Shown here in pieces: positions 35,986-45,379 of a stretch of 64,000 nt of DNA. Numbering within the stretch: the first letter of the stretch is position 1; every line of letters begins with the position of its first letter. The stretch is from Shewanella oneidensis MR-1 (GTDB lineage: Bacteria > Pseudomonadota > Gammaproteobacteria > Enterobacterales > Shewanellaceae), in contig NC_004347.2 of NCBI RefSeq assembly GCF_000146165.2, forward strand, positions 3,444,790-3,508,789, in the 5' to 3' direction. The notes under the pieces are model-generated. The model searched no databases and had not been told where the DNA came from. It was given only the letters and a program-made list of their open reading frames with translations. Both the position numbers and the translations under genes were made by a program.

Positions 35986-37706
35986 ACTCAAAACGACTCA
36001 CCAGTCTTAAATATAAAATTACGCTAGCCTTCTACATCATCCTCGGCATGGCAATAGTCAATGGCATTATCGCTATCCTATTGTCACAAAAATTAAAAAC
36101 TGAAATTGAACAACTGGTAAATAGCGAGGCAGTCAAAGTGACGACTGCATTGCAATTGGCTAAAAATAGCGAAAGATTGCAAATTATTACCACTGAATTA
36201 AATCATTATGATACTGAAGAGCAACGACTTACTCTTCTTAAGGAATTGACCACCCAATGGGAATATTTGTTAAAAGACACCAAAGTATTATTTAGTCTCG
36301 AAACCACACCCAATACCCATCAAGCACTAAATCGTACGATTGACACTCAGCTTTATTTTCAGCAGCAACTCCCCTTGCTTGATACCCTCACGGATAGCGC
36401 GTTACAAGCCAAATTACAGGCACAAAACATTCAAGCTAATTTAGCCGGAATGTCATCTGCATTTTCCGATGAGATACAAGCTCAACTCAACCTAACTCAC
36501 GAGCACTTCCATCTGTTACTCGAACAAAAAAATCTTGATGGAATCTCCGATAACCTTAACCAACATCAAGCACTCTCCGCATATTTTCATCAAGGTGAGC
36601 ATCTCTTTGCGTTATTAGAAGAGGTAAAAAATTCCCAGAATATTGTGGAAATAAATCGACTCCAACGGGAAGCTATGCGCCTACTGATCCAGATGGAAGA
36701 GATCGTCGCCTCAATGCATACAAGCGATAGTATTTACCTCGAGTGGCTATCTCAAATAAAACAAAATATGGCTGGTAATGACAACCTATTTGAATTGTCA
36801 CGTAATGCCTTAAAAAGCACTCAAATTGCCAATGCCCACTTTGGCTTTCAAGCCAAGGCAGCACAAGAAATAGCGACATTCACCCAAGAGTTAGTCGACC
36901 ATGCTGAAGAAGAAATTAAGATCGCAGGCACCAATCTTAAGAGTGATAGTACTTCCTTTGTGATCCTGATTTTTTGTGGCGGTATTCTCTATTGCTTTTT
37001 TATCTGGCTCACCAGTTGGCATTTTATGGCGAAGGGCATCATCAAACCCGTTATTGCAACCCGTGATGCAATGAATGCTATCGCCAATGAAAAACTAGAC
37101 ACCCAAATGCCCACCACCGACAACCTAGAGCTTCAACAAATGGTGAGCTCGCTTGAGACACTTAAAACCTACGCGGCTCAGGTTAAAACCATGGCTGAAA
37201 CCGATGGATTAACTGGTTGCTATAATCGCCGCTATTTGGACAATCAAATACTGAAGGAGTTGAGTTACGCAAACGATCACAATATGCCCTTGAGTATTGT
37301 GATGTTCGATTTGGATAACTTTAAAGAATTCAATGATCAATACGGACACGTCAACGGCGATCAATGTTTACGACAAATCGTCAACGCGGCCAAATCAATT
37401 CTACAGAGACCAACGGATATCCTCGCACGCTATGGCGGTGAAGAGTTTATGCTACTTTTGCCCTCAAGCCATATTGAAGATGCCTACAAAATTGCCGAAC
37501 GCCTGCGCGAAACTGTTATCGACTTGCATATTATCCACCAAGGCTCATCGCACTCGGGAATTGTCACTATCAGTTTAGGAGTGGCCTGCTGGCAACCGCC
37601 AGAATCATTCGATGTTAATAAGCTTATAAGCCATGTTGACGAAGCGCTCTATCGTGCCAAACTGGCCGGACGAAATCGCACAGAAGTCTTTATCGACGCT
37701 CGATAA
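35982..37706 (+). CDS. Membrane diguanylate cyclase (GGDEF) with periplasmic sensor
   Basis: A 574-residue inner-membrane protein: helix 1 (about residues 12-32), a long helical periplasmic domain (about 33-325), helix 2 (about 326-345), a HAMP-like region, and a GGDEF domain. The catalytic motif is GGEEF near residue 485, intact. The inhibitory I-site RPTD lies 5 residues before it, so product inhibition by c-di-GMP is likely. The start overlaps the end of the binding-protein gene by 4 bases. The model is that the bound solute-binding protein docks on the periplasmic domain and alters c-di-GMP synthesis; partner docking is inferred, cyclase activity is likely from the motifs. Confidence 0.93.
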   Translation: MNSKRLTSLKYKITLAFYIILGMAIVNGIIAILLSQKLKTEIEQLVNSEAVKVTTALQLAKNSERLQIITTELNHYDTEEQRLTLLKELTTQWEYLLKDTKVLFSLETTPNTHQALNRTIDTQLYFQQQLPLLDTLTDSALQAKLQAQNIQANLAGMSSAFSDEIQAQLNLTHEHFHLLLEQKNLDGISDNLNQHQALSAYFHQGEHLFALLEEVKNSQNIVEINRLQREAMRLLIQMEEIVASMHTSDSIYLEWLSQIKQNMAGNDNLFELSRNALKSTQIANAHFGFQAKAAQEIATFTQELVDHAEEEIKIAGTNLKSDSTSFVILIFCGGILYCFFIWLTSWHFMAKGIIKPVIATRDAMNAIANEKLDTQMPTTDNLELQQMVSSLETLKTYAAQVKTMAETDGLTGCYNRRYLDNQILKELSYANDHNMPLSIVMFDLDNFKEFNDQYGHVNGDQCLRQIVNAAKSILQRPTDILARYGGEEFMLLLPSSHIEDAYKIAERLRETVIDLHIIHQGSSHSGIVTISLGVACWQPPESFDVNKLISHVDEALYRAKLAGRNRTEVFIDAR

Positions 37707-37825
37707 CCTTGCCAATGACAACCCAATCAATTTGCTAAGCCTTTTATTTCAATGGAGGGATTGAGTTCAACATGTATAACCCCCATTAGCTAATATACCC
37801 AATATCAATTCAGCACTGAGGGATC

Positions 37826-38650
37826 ATGCTCGCCATTTTAACCATTCTGCTATTTGGCCTCAGTGCAATGGCTTGGCTGGGGTCCAGTCGTTGGCGCAAA
37901 ACTCGCCATCGAAACCGGGTATTGGCCAGTCCCTTTCCTAAGGCTTGGCGAGCAATACTAAAAAGAAGACTCCCTTTCTTTCACGCATTACCAGCTGATC
38001 TGCAACTACAACTGAAACGTCACATTCAAGTGTTTTTGGCTGAAAAGCATTTTGTTGGCTGCGACGGTTTACAAATAACCGATGAAATTAGAGTGACCAT
38101 TGCAGCCCAAGCGTGCCTGCTATTGCTCAATCGCAAAACAGATTTTTACCCCAAACTAAGACAGATTTTAGTCTATCCCGATGCATTTATTGTCGACAGT
38201 CAACGACAGGATCCCGCTGGCTTAATCAGTGAACAACGCAATGTACTCGCCGGAGAATCCTGGGAGCATGGGCAAGTAATACTATCATGGAAAAACACCC
38301 TCGAAGGCGCCGCCAATCCCCATGATGGCAATAATGTCGTTATCCATGAATTTGCCCATCAACTAGATCAAGAAGATGGCTACGCCAATGGCGCCCCGAT
38401 TTTGCAACGTCGTCAGGATTATCGTTCTTGGTCCAGCGTATTCAATCAAGCATTTAATGAATTAGTCCATGATGCTGCTATGGGTAAGCCATCCCTATTT
38501 GATTACTATGGAGCGACTAACCCTGCAGAATTTTTTGCGGTGGTGACTGAGGTGTTTTTTGAAAAACCAGCAGCACTTAATCTCGAGCATCCTGCACTTT
38601 ATCGCGAATTGAGTCATTTCTATCAAGTCGATCCGATAAACTGGCGCTAA
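37826..38650 (+). CDS. mtfA: MtfA-like zinc metallopeptidase
   Basis: A 274-residue protein with an N-terminal membrane helix (LTILLFGLSAMAWLG) and the catalytic HEFAHQLDQEDG (HExxH) motif. E. coli MtfA is an aminopeptidase that titrates the Mlc repressor and so links glucose phosphotransferase control. Family conservation is clear (LPFFHAL, VLAGESWEHGQVILSW). Its own promoter is presumed in the 120-bp gap after the cyclase. Confidence 0.9.
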   Translation: MLAILTILLFGLSAMAWLGSSRWRKTRHRNRVLASPFPKAWRAILKRRLPFFHALPADLQLQLKRHIQVFLAEKHFVGCDGLQITDEIRVTIAAQACLLLLNRKTDFYPKLRQILVYPDAFIVDSQRQDPAGLISEQRNVLAGESWEHGQVILSWKNTLEGAANPHDGNNVVIHEFAHQLDQEDGYANGAPILQRRQDYRSWSSVFNQAFNELVHDAAMGKPSLFDYYGATNPAEFFAVVTEVFFEKPAALNLEHPALYRELSHFYQVDPINWR

Positions 38651-38684
38651 TGTATTTGTTAAGTAATAAACAAAGGAATTCCCT

Positions 38685-39257
38685 ATGACAATAATAACAA
38701 CTCAACCTAAAACCCTTTCTAGCAGTTTGCATCACGTCACTCGATACAGCCTCAGTAAATTGACTACCACACTGTTGATGGTTGCAGGATTGATACTTAG
38801 TGTGCCAAGCGCCAGCGCCAGTGATACTCCCTCTACACCAGTAACAACAGCCATATCAGCTGCAACTGCCGATGAACAAGCGGCAGCTCAAATGCTTGAT
38901 CAATTGAACCAATATTCCAGTAGTGCCGATTGGGATAAGTATTTTGCACTGTATCGACAAGATGGCATTTTTATTGGAACAGATGCGAGTGAGCGTTGGG
39001 GAATGGCGGAATTTGAACGCTATTCCCGCCCGACAAAAGGCTGGCGTTACGATTTAACGAGCCGCCATTTAGTCCAACATGGCGATGTAATCCTCTTCGA
39101 TGAGCTGCTAAACAGCCCAAGTTACGGCGTGAGCCGAGGCACGGGGACGTTAATCAAAACCAAGGGGGAATGGAAAATAGCCCAATATCATTTGAGCTTT
39201 CCCATCCCCAATGGCATTGCGAAAAAAATCACGACTGAAATTAAAAACGCTCAGTAA
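38685..39257 (+). CDS. Exported SnoaL/NTF2-like protein
   Basis: A 190-residue protein with an N-terminal hydrophobic segment (TTTLLMVAGLILSVPSASA) suggesting export, and a DUF4440/SnoaL-like domain (LDQLNQYSSSADWDKYFALYRQDGIFIGTDASERW, then GTGTLIKTKGEWKIAQYHLSFPIPN). Such domains are small alpha-beta barrels with varied roles. It starts 34 bases after mtfA and may share its transcript. Its function is not known. Confidence 0.8.
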   Translation: MTIITTQPKTLSSSLHHVTRYSLSKLTTTLLMVAGLILSVPSASASDTPSTPVTTAISAATADEQAAAQMLDQLNQYSSSADWDKYFALYRQDGIFIGTDASERWGMAEFERYSRPTKGWRYDLTSRHLVQHGDVILFDELLNSPSYGVSRGTGTLIKTKGEWKIAQYHLSFPIPNGIAKKITTEIKNAQ

Positions 39258-39261
39258 ATCG

Positions 39262-40755
39262 CTATTTTAAGGACACGGTAAAACACACATTTGCAAGCTG
39301 TGAGAAGTGGATAAAAGCTTGAAAATCCACTTCTGCAAAACACCTCTCTGATGGCCCTCTATCGGCGTAATAAAAGCCGATCACTTTATTGTCCACCAAC
39401 AACGGCGCCACTAAAAAACCCGATTCTGGCAGTTGTACCTTTAACTCTCGGCATTGCTCTTGCCATTTTTTAGCGCAGGGACTGTCGACCCAAAGCGACT
39501 CTTTATGCTCCATCGCCATTGGAAATAAGCCTTTTCTATCCCCAAGTTCGATAATAAATTGCCGCTTCATTTCCTCTGCATCTCTGCCAAGCATAATCCT
39601 TGGCTGTAGCTGTTTACGGCTGGGAGACAACAGCAACACACCACAGCGGTCTACCCCGACGCCCTCTAAAATCCCCTCAAGCACGGTTTGCATGATTTGA
39701 TTAAAATCAGCTTTATTGATCGCGAAGGCTGTAAGCTCACGTAGTTTTACTAATTGGACATTTAAATTGGCTTCAAAAATGGGCAGTTCGGCTTCAGGTA
39801 AGTAAGGCTCAAGCTTATCAATCCTTTGGGGATCAGGCAGATAATCAATCAGCACTTTAGCACCATAGGCTTCAGCTAATTTATGGGTCGCCTTGGTACA
39901 GCGCTGCATTTTTAAGGTGAATTCCGTTTCATCAAGCCCAGTAAAATTGGCAGCCTGATTGATATACTTCTCTAAATCATTTTTATCTGGCGTGGCCACC
40001 GAGAGTGTGTCACAAAGCTTATCTGCTAAAAATATAGATCGTATCTCGGGACGAGGGTCATCCGGGTAATTTACCGCTTGGATCAATAATTCTCCTAATC
40101 CCCAATGGCGCGCAATACTCTGAGTTAACTGCGAAAAAGAAGTACCTATGGTTTCACGAATAAGGCTTCGCTCATCCGCAGAGGTTTCACATTCTGTTAA
40201 TTGGCTATCGAGGGTTTCGGTAAATTCCCCCCCGATACTCCAAAATGCACTCTCACCGATATGAAAAAGTAAACAGGCTATAAAGGCCTCTTCTTGAATG
40301 TCATCATCATAATCACTCAACATCATCCGAGTTAGCATCGCGGCTTGAAATGCCTTAGCCATTAATTTGATTAATCTTTGATATACCGAAGGTGCAAGAT
40401 TTTTACTTTCTAACAGGCTAGATAACAATTGCGCCGTGATACAAATATTACGCACAGCATCAAAACCCAACACAATGGCAGCTCGGCTTACTGTCGATAT
40501 TTGCGTACTGCCTTTATGGTAAATCGCACTGTTTGCAACCCTTAAAATACGCGATGTGAGGGCATTATCGTGCATCACGCTACGGCCCAATAAGGCGAGT
40601 GAAGAGACATCATCCTTAGCAAGCTTTTCTAGTGTTTGGACGGTGGAACAAAGTGCTGGCATTTCCAACTCACTGATCCTTTTTGTCCAATAATCAACCC
40701 CTTTATTAGTATTATTAGGTTTCAACCTAGCTTTTCCTCGATGATGTAATGTCAT
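39262..40755 (-). CDS. HDOD domain protein with C-terminal GAF domain
   Basis: A 497-residue cytoplasmic signalling protein. An HDOD domain occupies about residues 40-260 (ALLGRSVMHDNALTSRILRVANSA, SRAAIVLGFDAVRNICI); the catalytic HD of true phosphodiesterases is not evident. A GAF domain follows (about 335-495: VDRCGVLLLSP, VAPLLVDNKVIGFYYAD). These proteins usually regulate second-messenger or stress outputs. The start is uncertain: a TTG at 40812 and an ATG at 40755 both lack strong sites; I use 40755, which lies 12 bases behind TATACT. It is convergent with the SnoaL-like gene. Confidence 0.85.
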   Translation of the reverse strand: MTLHHRGKARLKPNNTNKGVDYWTKRISELEMPALCSTVQTLEKLAKDDVSSLALLGRSVMHDNALTSRILRVANSAIYHKGSTQISTVSRAAIVLGFDAVRNICITAQLLSSLLESKNLAPSVYQRLIKLMAKAFQAAMLTRMMLSDYDDDIQEEAFIACLLFHIGESAFWSIGGEFTETLDSQLTECETSADERSLIRETIGTSFSQLTQSIARHWGLGELLIQAVNYPDDPRPEIRSIFLADKLCDTLSVATPDKNDLEKYINQAANFTGLDETEFTLKMQRCTKATHKLAEAYGAKVLIDYLPDPQRIDKLEPYLPEAELPIFEANLNVQLVKLRELTAFAINKADFNQIMQTVLEGILEGVGVDRCGVLLLSPSRKQLQPRIMLGRDAEEMKRQFIIELGDRKGLFPMAMEHKESLWVDSPCAKKWQEQCRELKVQLPESGFLVAPLLVDNKVIGFYYADRGPSERCFAEVDFQAFIHFSQLANVCFTVSLK

Positions 40756-40851
40756 TGTTTTTAGTATAGATAAGCTTAAAAAAATTCGCCTCGCATCTGG
40801 CTCACAATTCAACTTTTGATTTTTAAATCCGCGATATAGTGAACGAAAAAC

Positions 40852-40881
40852 ATAAAAAAGCCCAAGTCATCACTTGGGCTT
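40852..40881 (-). terminator. Terminator after ltaE
   Basis: 10-bp stem AAGCCCAAGT / ACTTGGGCTT with a 4-base loop, followed on the minus strand by TTTTTATG. Confidence 0.85.
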
Positions 40882-40895
40882 AAACTTAAAGTAGA

Positions 40896-41909
40896 TTACG
40901 CCTGCAGATGTAATTTAAATACCTGCAATACCTTATCAATATCCTGACGCGAGACATCTTTATGGGTAACAAAACGTAAGGTACGTCCAGGACTAATCAG
41001 AATGCCCTCGCCACGACAGCGTTTCACTAAGGCCTGTTCATCGACATGGGATGCCAATGTTGCAAACACCATATTGGTTTGAACTGAGGCTAAGTCAATG
41101 TCAAACTCATCCAACTGGCTTAACTGCTGAGCCAGATAAGCCGCATTTTCATGATCTTCTGCAAGTCTTTCAACTTGTTCAGTTAAGGCTAACTTGCCAG
41201 CCGCCGCTAAAATACCCGCTTGACGCATACCGCCACCAAGCATTTTTCGCCAACGTGTCGCTTTTTTAATCAGGCGTTCATCCCCTAAGAGTAACGACCC
41301 TACTGGCGCACATAATCCTTTTGATAAACAAATGGAAACTGAATCAAAATGCGCTGCTATATCAGCAATAGCAATACCTTGTGCTACTGCAGCATTGGCC
41401 ACCCTTGCACCATCTAAATGAATTTTTAAACCACGTTGAAAAGCCAACGCCTGCGCATTGGCAAGATAGGCCTGCGACAACACTTTCCCCCCAATAGTAT
41501 TTTCTAAACTCAGTAAGCGTGTGCGGGCAAAATGAATATCATCGGGCTTGATGGCTGCTTCAACATCAGTAAGGGCAATAGTGCCATCCAGTTGATTCGT
41601 CAACGGTTGTGGTTGAATGCTACCCAATACCGCCGCGCCACCACCTTCAAATTTGTAGTTATGGGCCTGCTGACCACATAAATATTCATCCCCACGCTCG
41701 CAATGCGCCATCAGTGCGAGCAAATTGGCTTGAGTGCCCGATGCCGTAAAAAGAGCGCTCTCAAAACCAAACATCTCGGCGGCCATGTCCTGCAAACTGT
41801 TCACGGTCGGATCATCACCATAAACATCGTCGCCCACTTCTGCCCTAGACATGGCTAAACGCATCGCCTCAGTTGGCTGGGTCACGGTATCACTGCGCAA
41901 ATCGATCAT
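40896..41909 (-). CDS. ltaE: Low-specificity L-threonine aldolase
   Basis: A 337-residue PLP-dependent enzyme cleaving L-threonine and L-allo-threonine to glycine and acetaldehyde. It begins MIDLRSDTVTQPT and has VGDDVYGDDP and HLDGARVANA; the PLP lysine lies in SVSICLSKGLCAPVGSLL. Length is typical. It is a single-gene unit with its own terminator. Confidence 0.95.
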   Translation of the reverse strand: MIDLRSDTVTQPTEAMRLAMSRAEVGDDVYGDDPTVNSLQDMAAEMFGFESALFTASGTQANLLALMAHCERGDEYLCGQQAHNYKFEGGGAAVLGSIQPQPLTNQLDGTIALTDVEAAIKPDDIHFARTRLLSLENTIGGKVLSQAYLANAQALAFQRGLKIHLDGARVANAAVAQGIAIADIAAHFDSVSICLSKGLCAPVGSLLLGDERLIKKATRWRKMLGGGMRQAGILAAAGKLALTEQVERLAEDHENAAYLAQQLSQLDEFDIDLASVQTNMVFATLASHVDEQALVKRCRGEGILISPGRTLRFVTHKDVSRQDIDKVLQVFKLHLQA

Positions 41910-42191
41910 CTTGTCCTCAACTTCTTCTGCCTATCCTCTACGCGAACATCAATCGCGCCTAGCGACTCTAGCCTTAACCGAAAAAATTGTATAGTTTGCT
42001 GGCACACCTGCCGATAAAATCTACAATCTAGTCATGCTATATCATCTAATATGATTGATTTATAAAGTATAAATGGCAAAACTTGGCGTTAGACCAATTA
42101 AAAGTTAGAATACTTAACTAAGATGTTCATGCTAAAGCAGTGCAAATCTCTTAGTGGTTTTGACTACTCAACATAATACGCAAGGTGATTT

Positions 42192-42785
42192 GTGGTGAAA
42201 ATATCCGTAAAGCAATGGATTGAATTAACCTGTTTAGCACTAAGTTTGAGCCTAATGCTGCCTGCTTATGCTTGGCAGGATACAGACCAAGACGGCGTAC
42301 CAGATATTAAAGATGCTTGCCCAAATACACCCGCAAATACGAGTGTGATGGCTAATGGTTGTGTTGATGAAGTGGAAGTGACTTCTGATAACATCCAATG
42401 CAATCTCAATGACCCCAGCACCTATTCTGCCTCTGATTGTCATCATATTGAGACAGCCATTGTGTATTTTGAGTTTGCCATAGCCGAAGTGGATTTATCG
42501 CAGTGGAAAGCATTAGCCTTAGTAAAGTCGTTTTTAGAAGCGAATACTGAGACTAAATTAACCTTAGTGGGACATACAGATATTGTCGGCACACCAGAGT
42601 TTAATTATCAGTTATCACTTCAACGGGCACAAAATGTGAAACGAATTTTGGTTGAAGACTATGGATTCAACCCAAATCGCTTTACCGTTGTCGGTAAAGG
42701 TATATCTGAGCCTGTCGCGGATAATCGTTCCAGTGAAGGTCGCGGATTAAATCGACGAGTACAATTTATCGTCAATAATATTTAG
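42192..42785 (+). CDS. OmpA-family peptidoglycan-associated protein
   Basis: A 197-residue exported protein with signal peptide (cleavage near AYA), a thrombospondin type-3 calcium-binding-like repeat (DTDQDGVPDIKDACPNTP), and a C-terminal OmpA domain (LVGHTDIVGTPEFNYQLSLQRA, VVGKGISEPVADN). It should bind peptidoglycan at the outer membrane. It has a GTG start (42192 or 42195) behind AAGGTG. The mechanosensitive channel gene begins 31 bases later. Confidence 0.9.
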   Translation: MVKISVKQWIELTCLALSLSLMLPAYAWQDTDQDGVPDIKDACPNTPANTSVMANGCVDEVEVTSDNIQCNLNDPSTYSASDCHHIETAIVYFEFAIAEVDLSQWKALALVKSFLEANTETKLTLVGHTDIVGTPEFNYQLSLQRAQNVKRILVEDYGFNPNRFTVVGKGISEPVADNRSSEGRGLNRRVQFIVNNI

Positions 42786-42816
42786 TTTTGTTAGCGTATT
42801 TTTAGGGAGTAATTTA

Positions 42817-43644
42817 ATGGAAAACCTTGAAGGCTTATTAAAGCAGGCTCCAGATCTTATCATGACCTATGGTCTGAAGATCTTATTTGCCCTTGTCATT
42901 TTCTTTGTCGGTAAATATTTTGCCGGCGTTGCGCAAAAGGTAGTGCATAAGCTACTCAACAGTCGCAAAGTTGATCCAACCGTGGTCTCTTTTGTGGCCA
43001 ATTTATCGTGGGCAGTTGTGTTTGTCTTCACCATTATTGCCACCTTAGGTCAAATTGGTGTGCAAACGGCGTCTTTGGTTGCTGTAATTGGTGCTGCTGG
43101 TTTGGCGGTAGGTTTAGCACTGCAAGGCTCATTGTCTAACTTCGCTTCAGGCGTATTAATGGTGTTATTCCGCCCATGCCGCGTTGGCGATTATATTGAA
43201 GCTGCAGGTATTGCTGGTACTGTTGACGAAATCACCATTTTCTCAACTAAATTACGTACACCAGATAATAAAGTCATCGTTGCACCTAACTCTTCAATCA
43301 TGAATGGCACAATCACCAACTACTCTGCATCTGAAAATCGGCGCATCGATTTAGTGATTTGTGTATCTTATTCTGCAGATCTTGCCCAAACTAAAAAAGT
43401 ATTAACCGAGATTTTGGACAACAACCAATACGTACTAAAAGAGCCAGGTTACACCGTGGGTCTTTCTGAATTGGCGAGTTCTTCAATTAACTTTGTGGTT
43501 CGTCCTTGGGTAAAAACAGCGGATTATTGGACGGCCCGTTTCGAAATTTTAGAGCAAATCAAAAATGCGCTTGATGCAGCAGATATTGAAATTCCGTTTC
43601 CACAAATGGATATCCATGTGAAGCAACTACCCGAGAGCAAATAA
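42817..43644 (+). CDS. mscS: Small-conductance mechanosensitive channel (MscS family)
   Basis: A 275-residue channel with three transmembrane helices and the pore-lining TM3 signature (AVIGAAGLAVGLALQGSLSNFASG), followed by the beta domain (FRPCRVGDYIEAAGIAGTVDEI) and the alpha-beta C-terminal region (ITNYSASENRRIDL). Length and motifs fit MscS itself. It opens under hypo-osmotic stress to release solutes. It is probably transcribed with the OmpA-like gene. Confidence 0.93.
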   Translation: MENLEGLLKQAPDLIMTYGLKILFALVIFFVGKYFAGVAQKVVHKLLNSRKVDPTVVSFVANLSWAVVFVFTIIATLGQIGVQTASLVAVIGAAGLAVGLALQGSLSNFASGVLMVLFRPCRVGDYIEAAGIAGTVDEITIFSTKLRTPDNKVIVAPNSSIMNGTITNYSASENRRIDLVICVSYSADLAQTKKVLTEILDNNQYVLKEPGYTVGLSELASSSINFVVRPWVKTADYWTARFEILEQIKNALDAADIEIPFPQMDIHVKQLPESK

Positions 43645-43661
43645 CCAACAATAATATTAGA

Positions 43662-43687
43662 AGGCCGGTGTAAACCGGCTTTTTTTA
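43662..43687 (+). terminator. Terminator after mscS
   Basis: Stem GCCGGT / ACCGGC with a 4-base loop and a run of T bases. Confidence 0.85.
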
Positions 43688-43755
43688 TGGTGATAAAGTA
43701 GATTTTGGCGTACCTTAACTCGATATGTACAACATACCTGAGTAAGGGAGAAAAT

Positions 43756-44349
43756 ATGCCAAAGTATGTTTCGTTTCTAGCCGCTGGCTGTGTTTTTAGT
43801 TTAATGCTTCTCAGCCCAATGGCGATTGCCAACGATAAATCCCAAGTCATGATGGGGGAAAAGACTGTCACCCTAGAAGGTAAATTACCTAAACTTGAGC
43901 AAATGGCCCCCAGATTTAAAGTCGTTGATGACAAGTTCAACCCTATCAACTTAACTGACTTTAAAGGAAAGACCATTCTTATCAGTGCAGTACCTAGCTT
44001 AGATACAGGTGTCTGCGCGCTACAAACTAAACGCTTTAATAGCGAGGTGGGCCACTTTTCCGATAATGTAGTCATGTTGACCATCAGCACGGATTTACCC
44101 TTCGCGCAAAAACGTTTCTGCAAAGTTGAGAATGTGGAAAATATTAAGGTGTTATCCGATTCTGTTTGGCGCGACTTTGGCGAAAAGTATGGTCTATTAA
44201 TTGAAGATTACGGCTTGCTTGCTCGGGCAATCTTCATCATCGATGCAGAAGGTAAGCTGAAGTATCAAGAACTCGTACCTAACATTACCGAACACCCAAA
44301 CTATGACGCGGCGCTGGAAGCGTTAAAAACCATTCAAGCACAGCAATAA
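43756..44349 (+). CDS. tpx: Exported thiol peroxidase (Tpx)
   Basis: A 197-residue atypical 2-Cys peroxiredoxin with peroxidatic C87 (SLDTGVC) and resolving C122 (KRFCKVENV), reducing lipid and hydrogen peroxides. Unlike E. coli Tpx, it begins with a 26-residue signal peptide (MPKYVSFLAAG... AIA), so it is predicted periplasmic. The frame opens at 43705, but the ATG at 43756 is preceded by AAGGGAG. It is convergent with the next gene across a bidirectional terminator. Confidence 0.92.
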   Translation: MPKYVSFLAAGCVFSLMLLSPMAIANDKSQVMMGEKTVTLEGKLPKLEQMAPRFKVVDDKFNPINLTDFKGKTILISAVPSLDTGVCALQTKRFNSEVGHFSDNVVMLTISTDLPFAQKRFCKVENVENIKVLSDSVWRDFGEKYGLLIEDYGLLARAIFIIDAEGKLKYQELVPNITEHPNYDAALEALKTIQAQQ

Positions 44350-44352
44350 GCA

Positions 44353-44382
44353 TAAAAATGGGGCATTTAATGCCCCATTTCT
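44353..44382. terminator. Bidirectional terminator between tpx and the TRIC-like gene
   Basis: Perfect 10-bp stem AAATGGGGCA / TGCCCCATTT with a 5-base loop, with T tracts on both strands. Confidence 0.8.
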
Positions 44383-44385
44383 TTA

Positions 44386-45027
44386 TCAGTGTGTATGCTG
44401 ATCACCACTGGACTGGTAATCAAAGGTAGGCATCGACCAATGATAGCGCAATGCCAGCATTCGTAAGCTAAATCCAAGCGTTAAACAAATCACTAGGTTT
44501 ATCCACTCCTCCAATTGGTAGGCGTTGAGCGTGATATATAAGCCTGCGGTAAAGAGCGAAATCACCGCATAGAGTTCTTTCTTAAAAATTAAAGGCACTT
44601 GGTTGCACAGAATATCGCGGATCACCCCACCAAAAACGCCAGTAACTAACCCCATAACTACCGCAATCGTAGGGCTAAAACCGAGCATCAGAGTCTTTTG
44701 CGCGCCAACAATCGAGAAAACCGCCAGCCCAAGGGCATCGATTGCCAAAAACAACTTAGACAGATAACGCATAACCGGCGCAATCGCGACCGTTAACAAA
44801 GACGCAAATGCAATCGCAATCAGGTAATGAACATTCTCGACCCAAACCAAGGGGTAATTTCCGAGTAGCATGTCTCTTAAGGTACCACCACCAATCGCCG
44901 TAGCGCAGCCAATAATCACCACACCGAATAAATCCATCTGCTTACGACCCGCCGCTAAGGCCCCTGTCATCGCCTCGGCCAAAATCCCAATCAGCCATAA
45001 TAATCCGATAAATTGTGCTTCTTGCAT
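44386..45027 (-). CDS. TRIC-like/UPF0126 membrane protein
   Basis: A 213-residue protein with seven predicted helices and two internally repeated halves: GVVIIGCATAIGGGTLRDMLLG and GLVTGVFGGVIRDILCNQVPL. This is the UPF0126 family (YadS/YicG-type), now related to TRIC cation channels; some members affect glycine transport. The His-rich C-terminal end (SSGDQHTH) is notable. An inverted repeat ATTCCC-ATA-GGGAAT lies 46 bp upstream and may be its control site. Confidence 0.9.
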   Translation of the reverse strand: MQEAQFIGLLWLIGILAEAMTGALAAGRKQMDLFGVVIIGCATAIGGGTLRDMLLGNYPLVWVENVHYLIAIAFASLLTVAIAPVMRYLSKLFLAIDALGLAVFSIVGAQKTLMLGFSPTIAVVMGLVTGVFGGVIRDILCNQVPLIFKKELYAVISLFTAGLYITLNAYQLEEWINLVICLTLGFSLRMLALRYHWSMPTFDYQSSGDQHTH

Positions 45028-45073
45028 TTAAACTACTTATTACATATGCATAAAGAACGGATTTTGCCTGACA

Positions 45074-45088
45074 ATTCCCATAGGGAAT
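45074..45088. promoter_or_regulatory. Inverted repeat upstream of the TRIC-like gene
   Basis: ATTCCC-ATA-GGGAAT, a perfect 6-3-6 palindrome 46 bp before the start of the UPF0126 gene, in the position of a promoter-proximal operator. The regulator is unknown. Confidence 0.35.
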
Positions 45089-45338
45089 AATGAAATTATT
45101 TAAATTTTGCCATTAGAATATATAATCAATTAAAAAAGACCGTGCATTTATCCACTAGACTAACCACTAAAAGCAAGGGACTCTTTCCTTAATTAACAAC
45201 AAATTAACCAAAATGTGATTTTTAATTTGATTAAACTAACCCTATTTTTTGATAAGTTTTAATAAAACAAAATCAATTAAAGTTGAAATAATTGCGAATA
45301 TGTCATTCCTAAGTCACCTAAGCCTAAATTTTGGCCAC

Positions 45339-45366
45339 AAAAAAACGGCCTAACGGCCGTTTTTTG
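45339..45366 (-). terminator. Terminator after the DUF4136 gene
   Basis: Stem AAAAAACGGCC / GGCCGTTTTTT with T run on the minus strand, also active on the plus strand. Confidence 0.85.
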
Positions 45367-45379
45367 TACTAAATGTAAA

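Larger units (their letters stand above)
45028..45379. other. AT-rich 352-bp intergenic region
   Basis: Strongly AT-rich with no coding frame. It holds the palindrome at 45074-45088 and the terminator at 45339-45366. Nothing else recognised. Confidence 0.6.

Noticed and set aside
43524..44123. A 199-codon minus-strand frame
   Set aside because: It is the shadow of mscS and tpx, both with strong family motifs, and crosses the mscS terminator.
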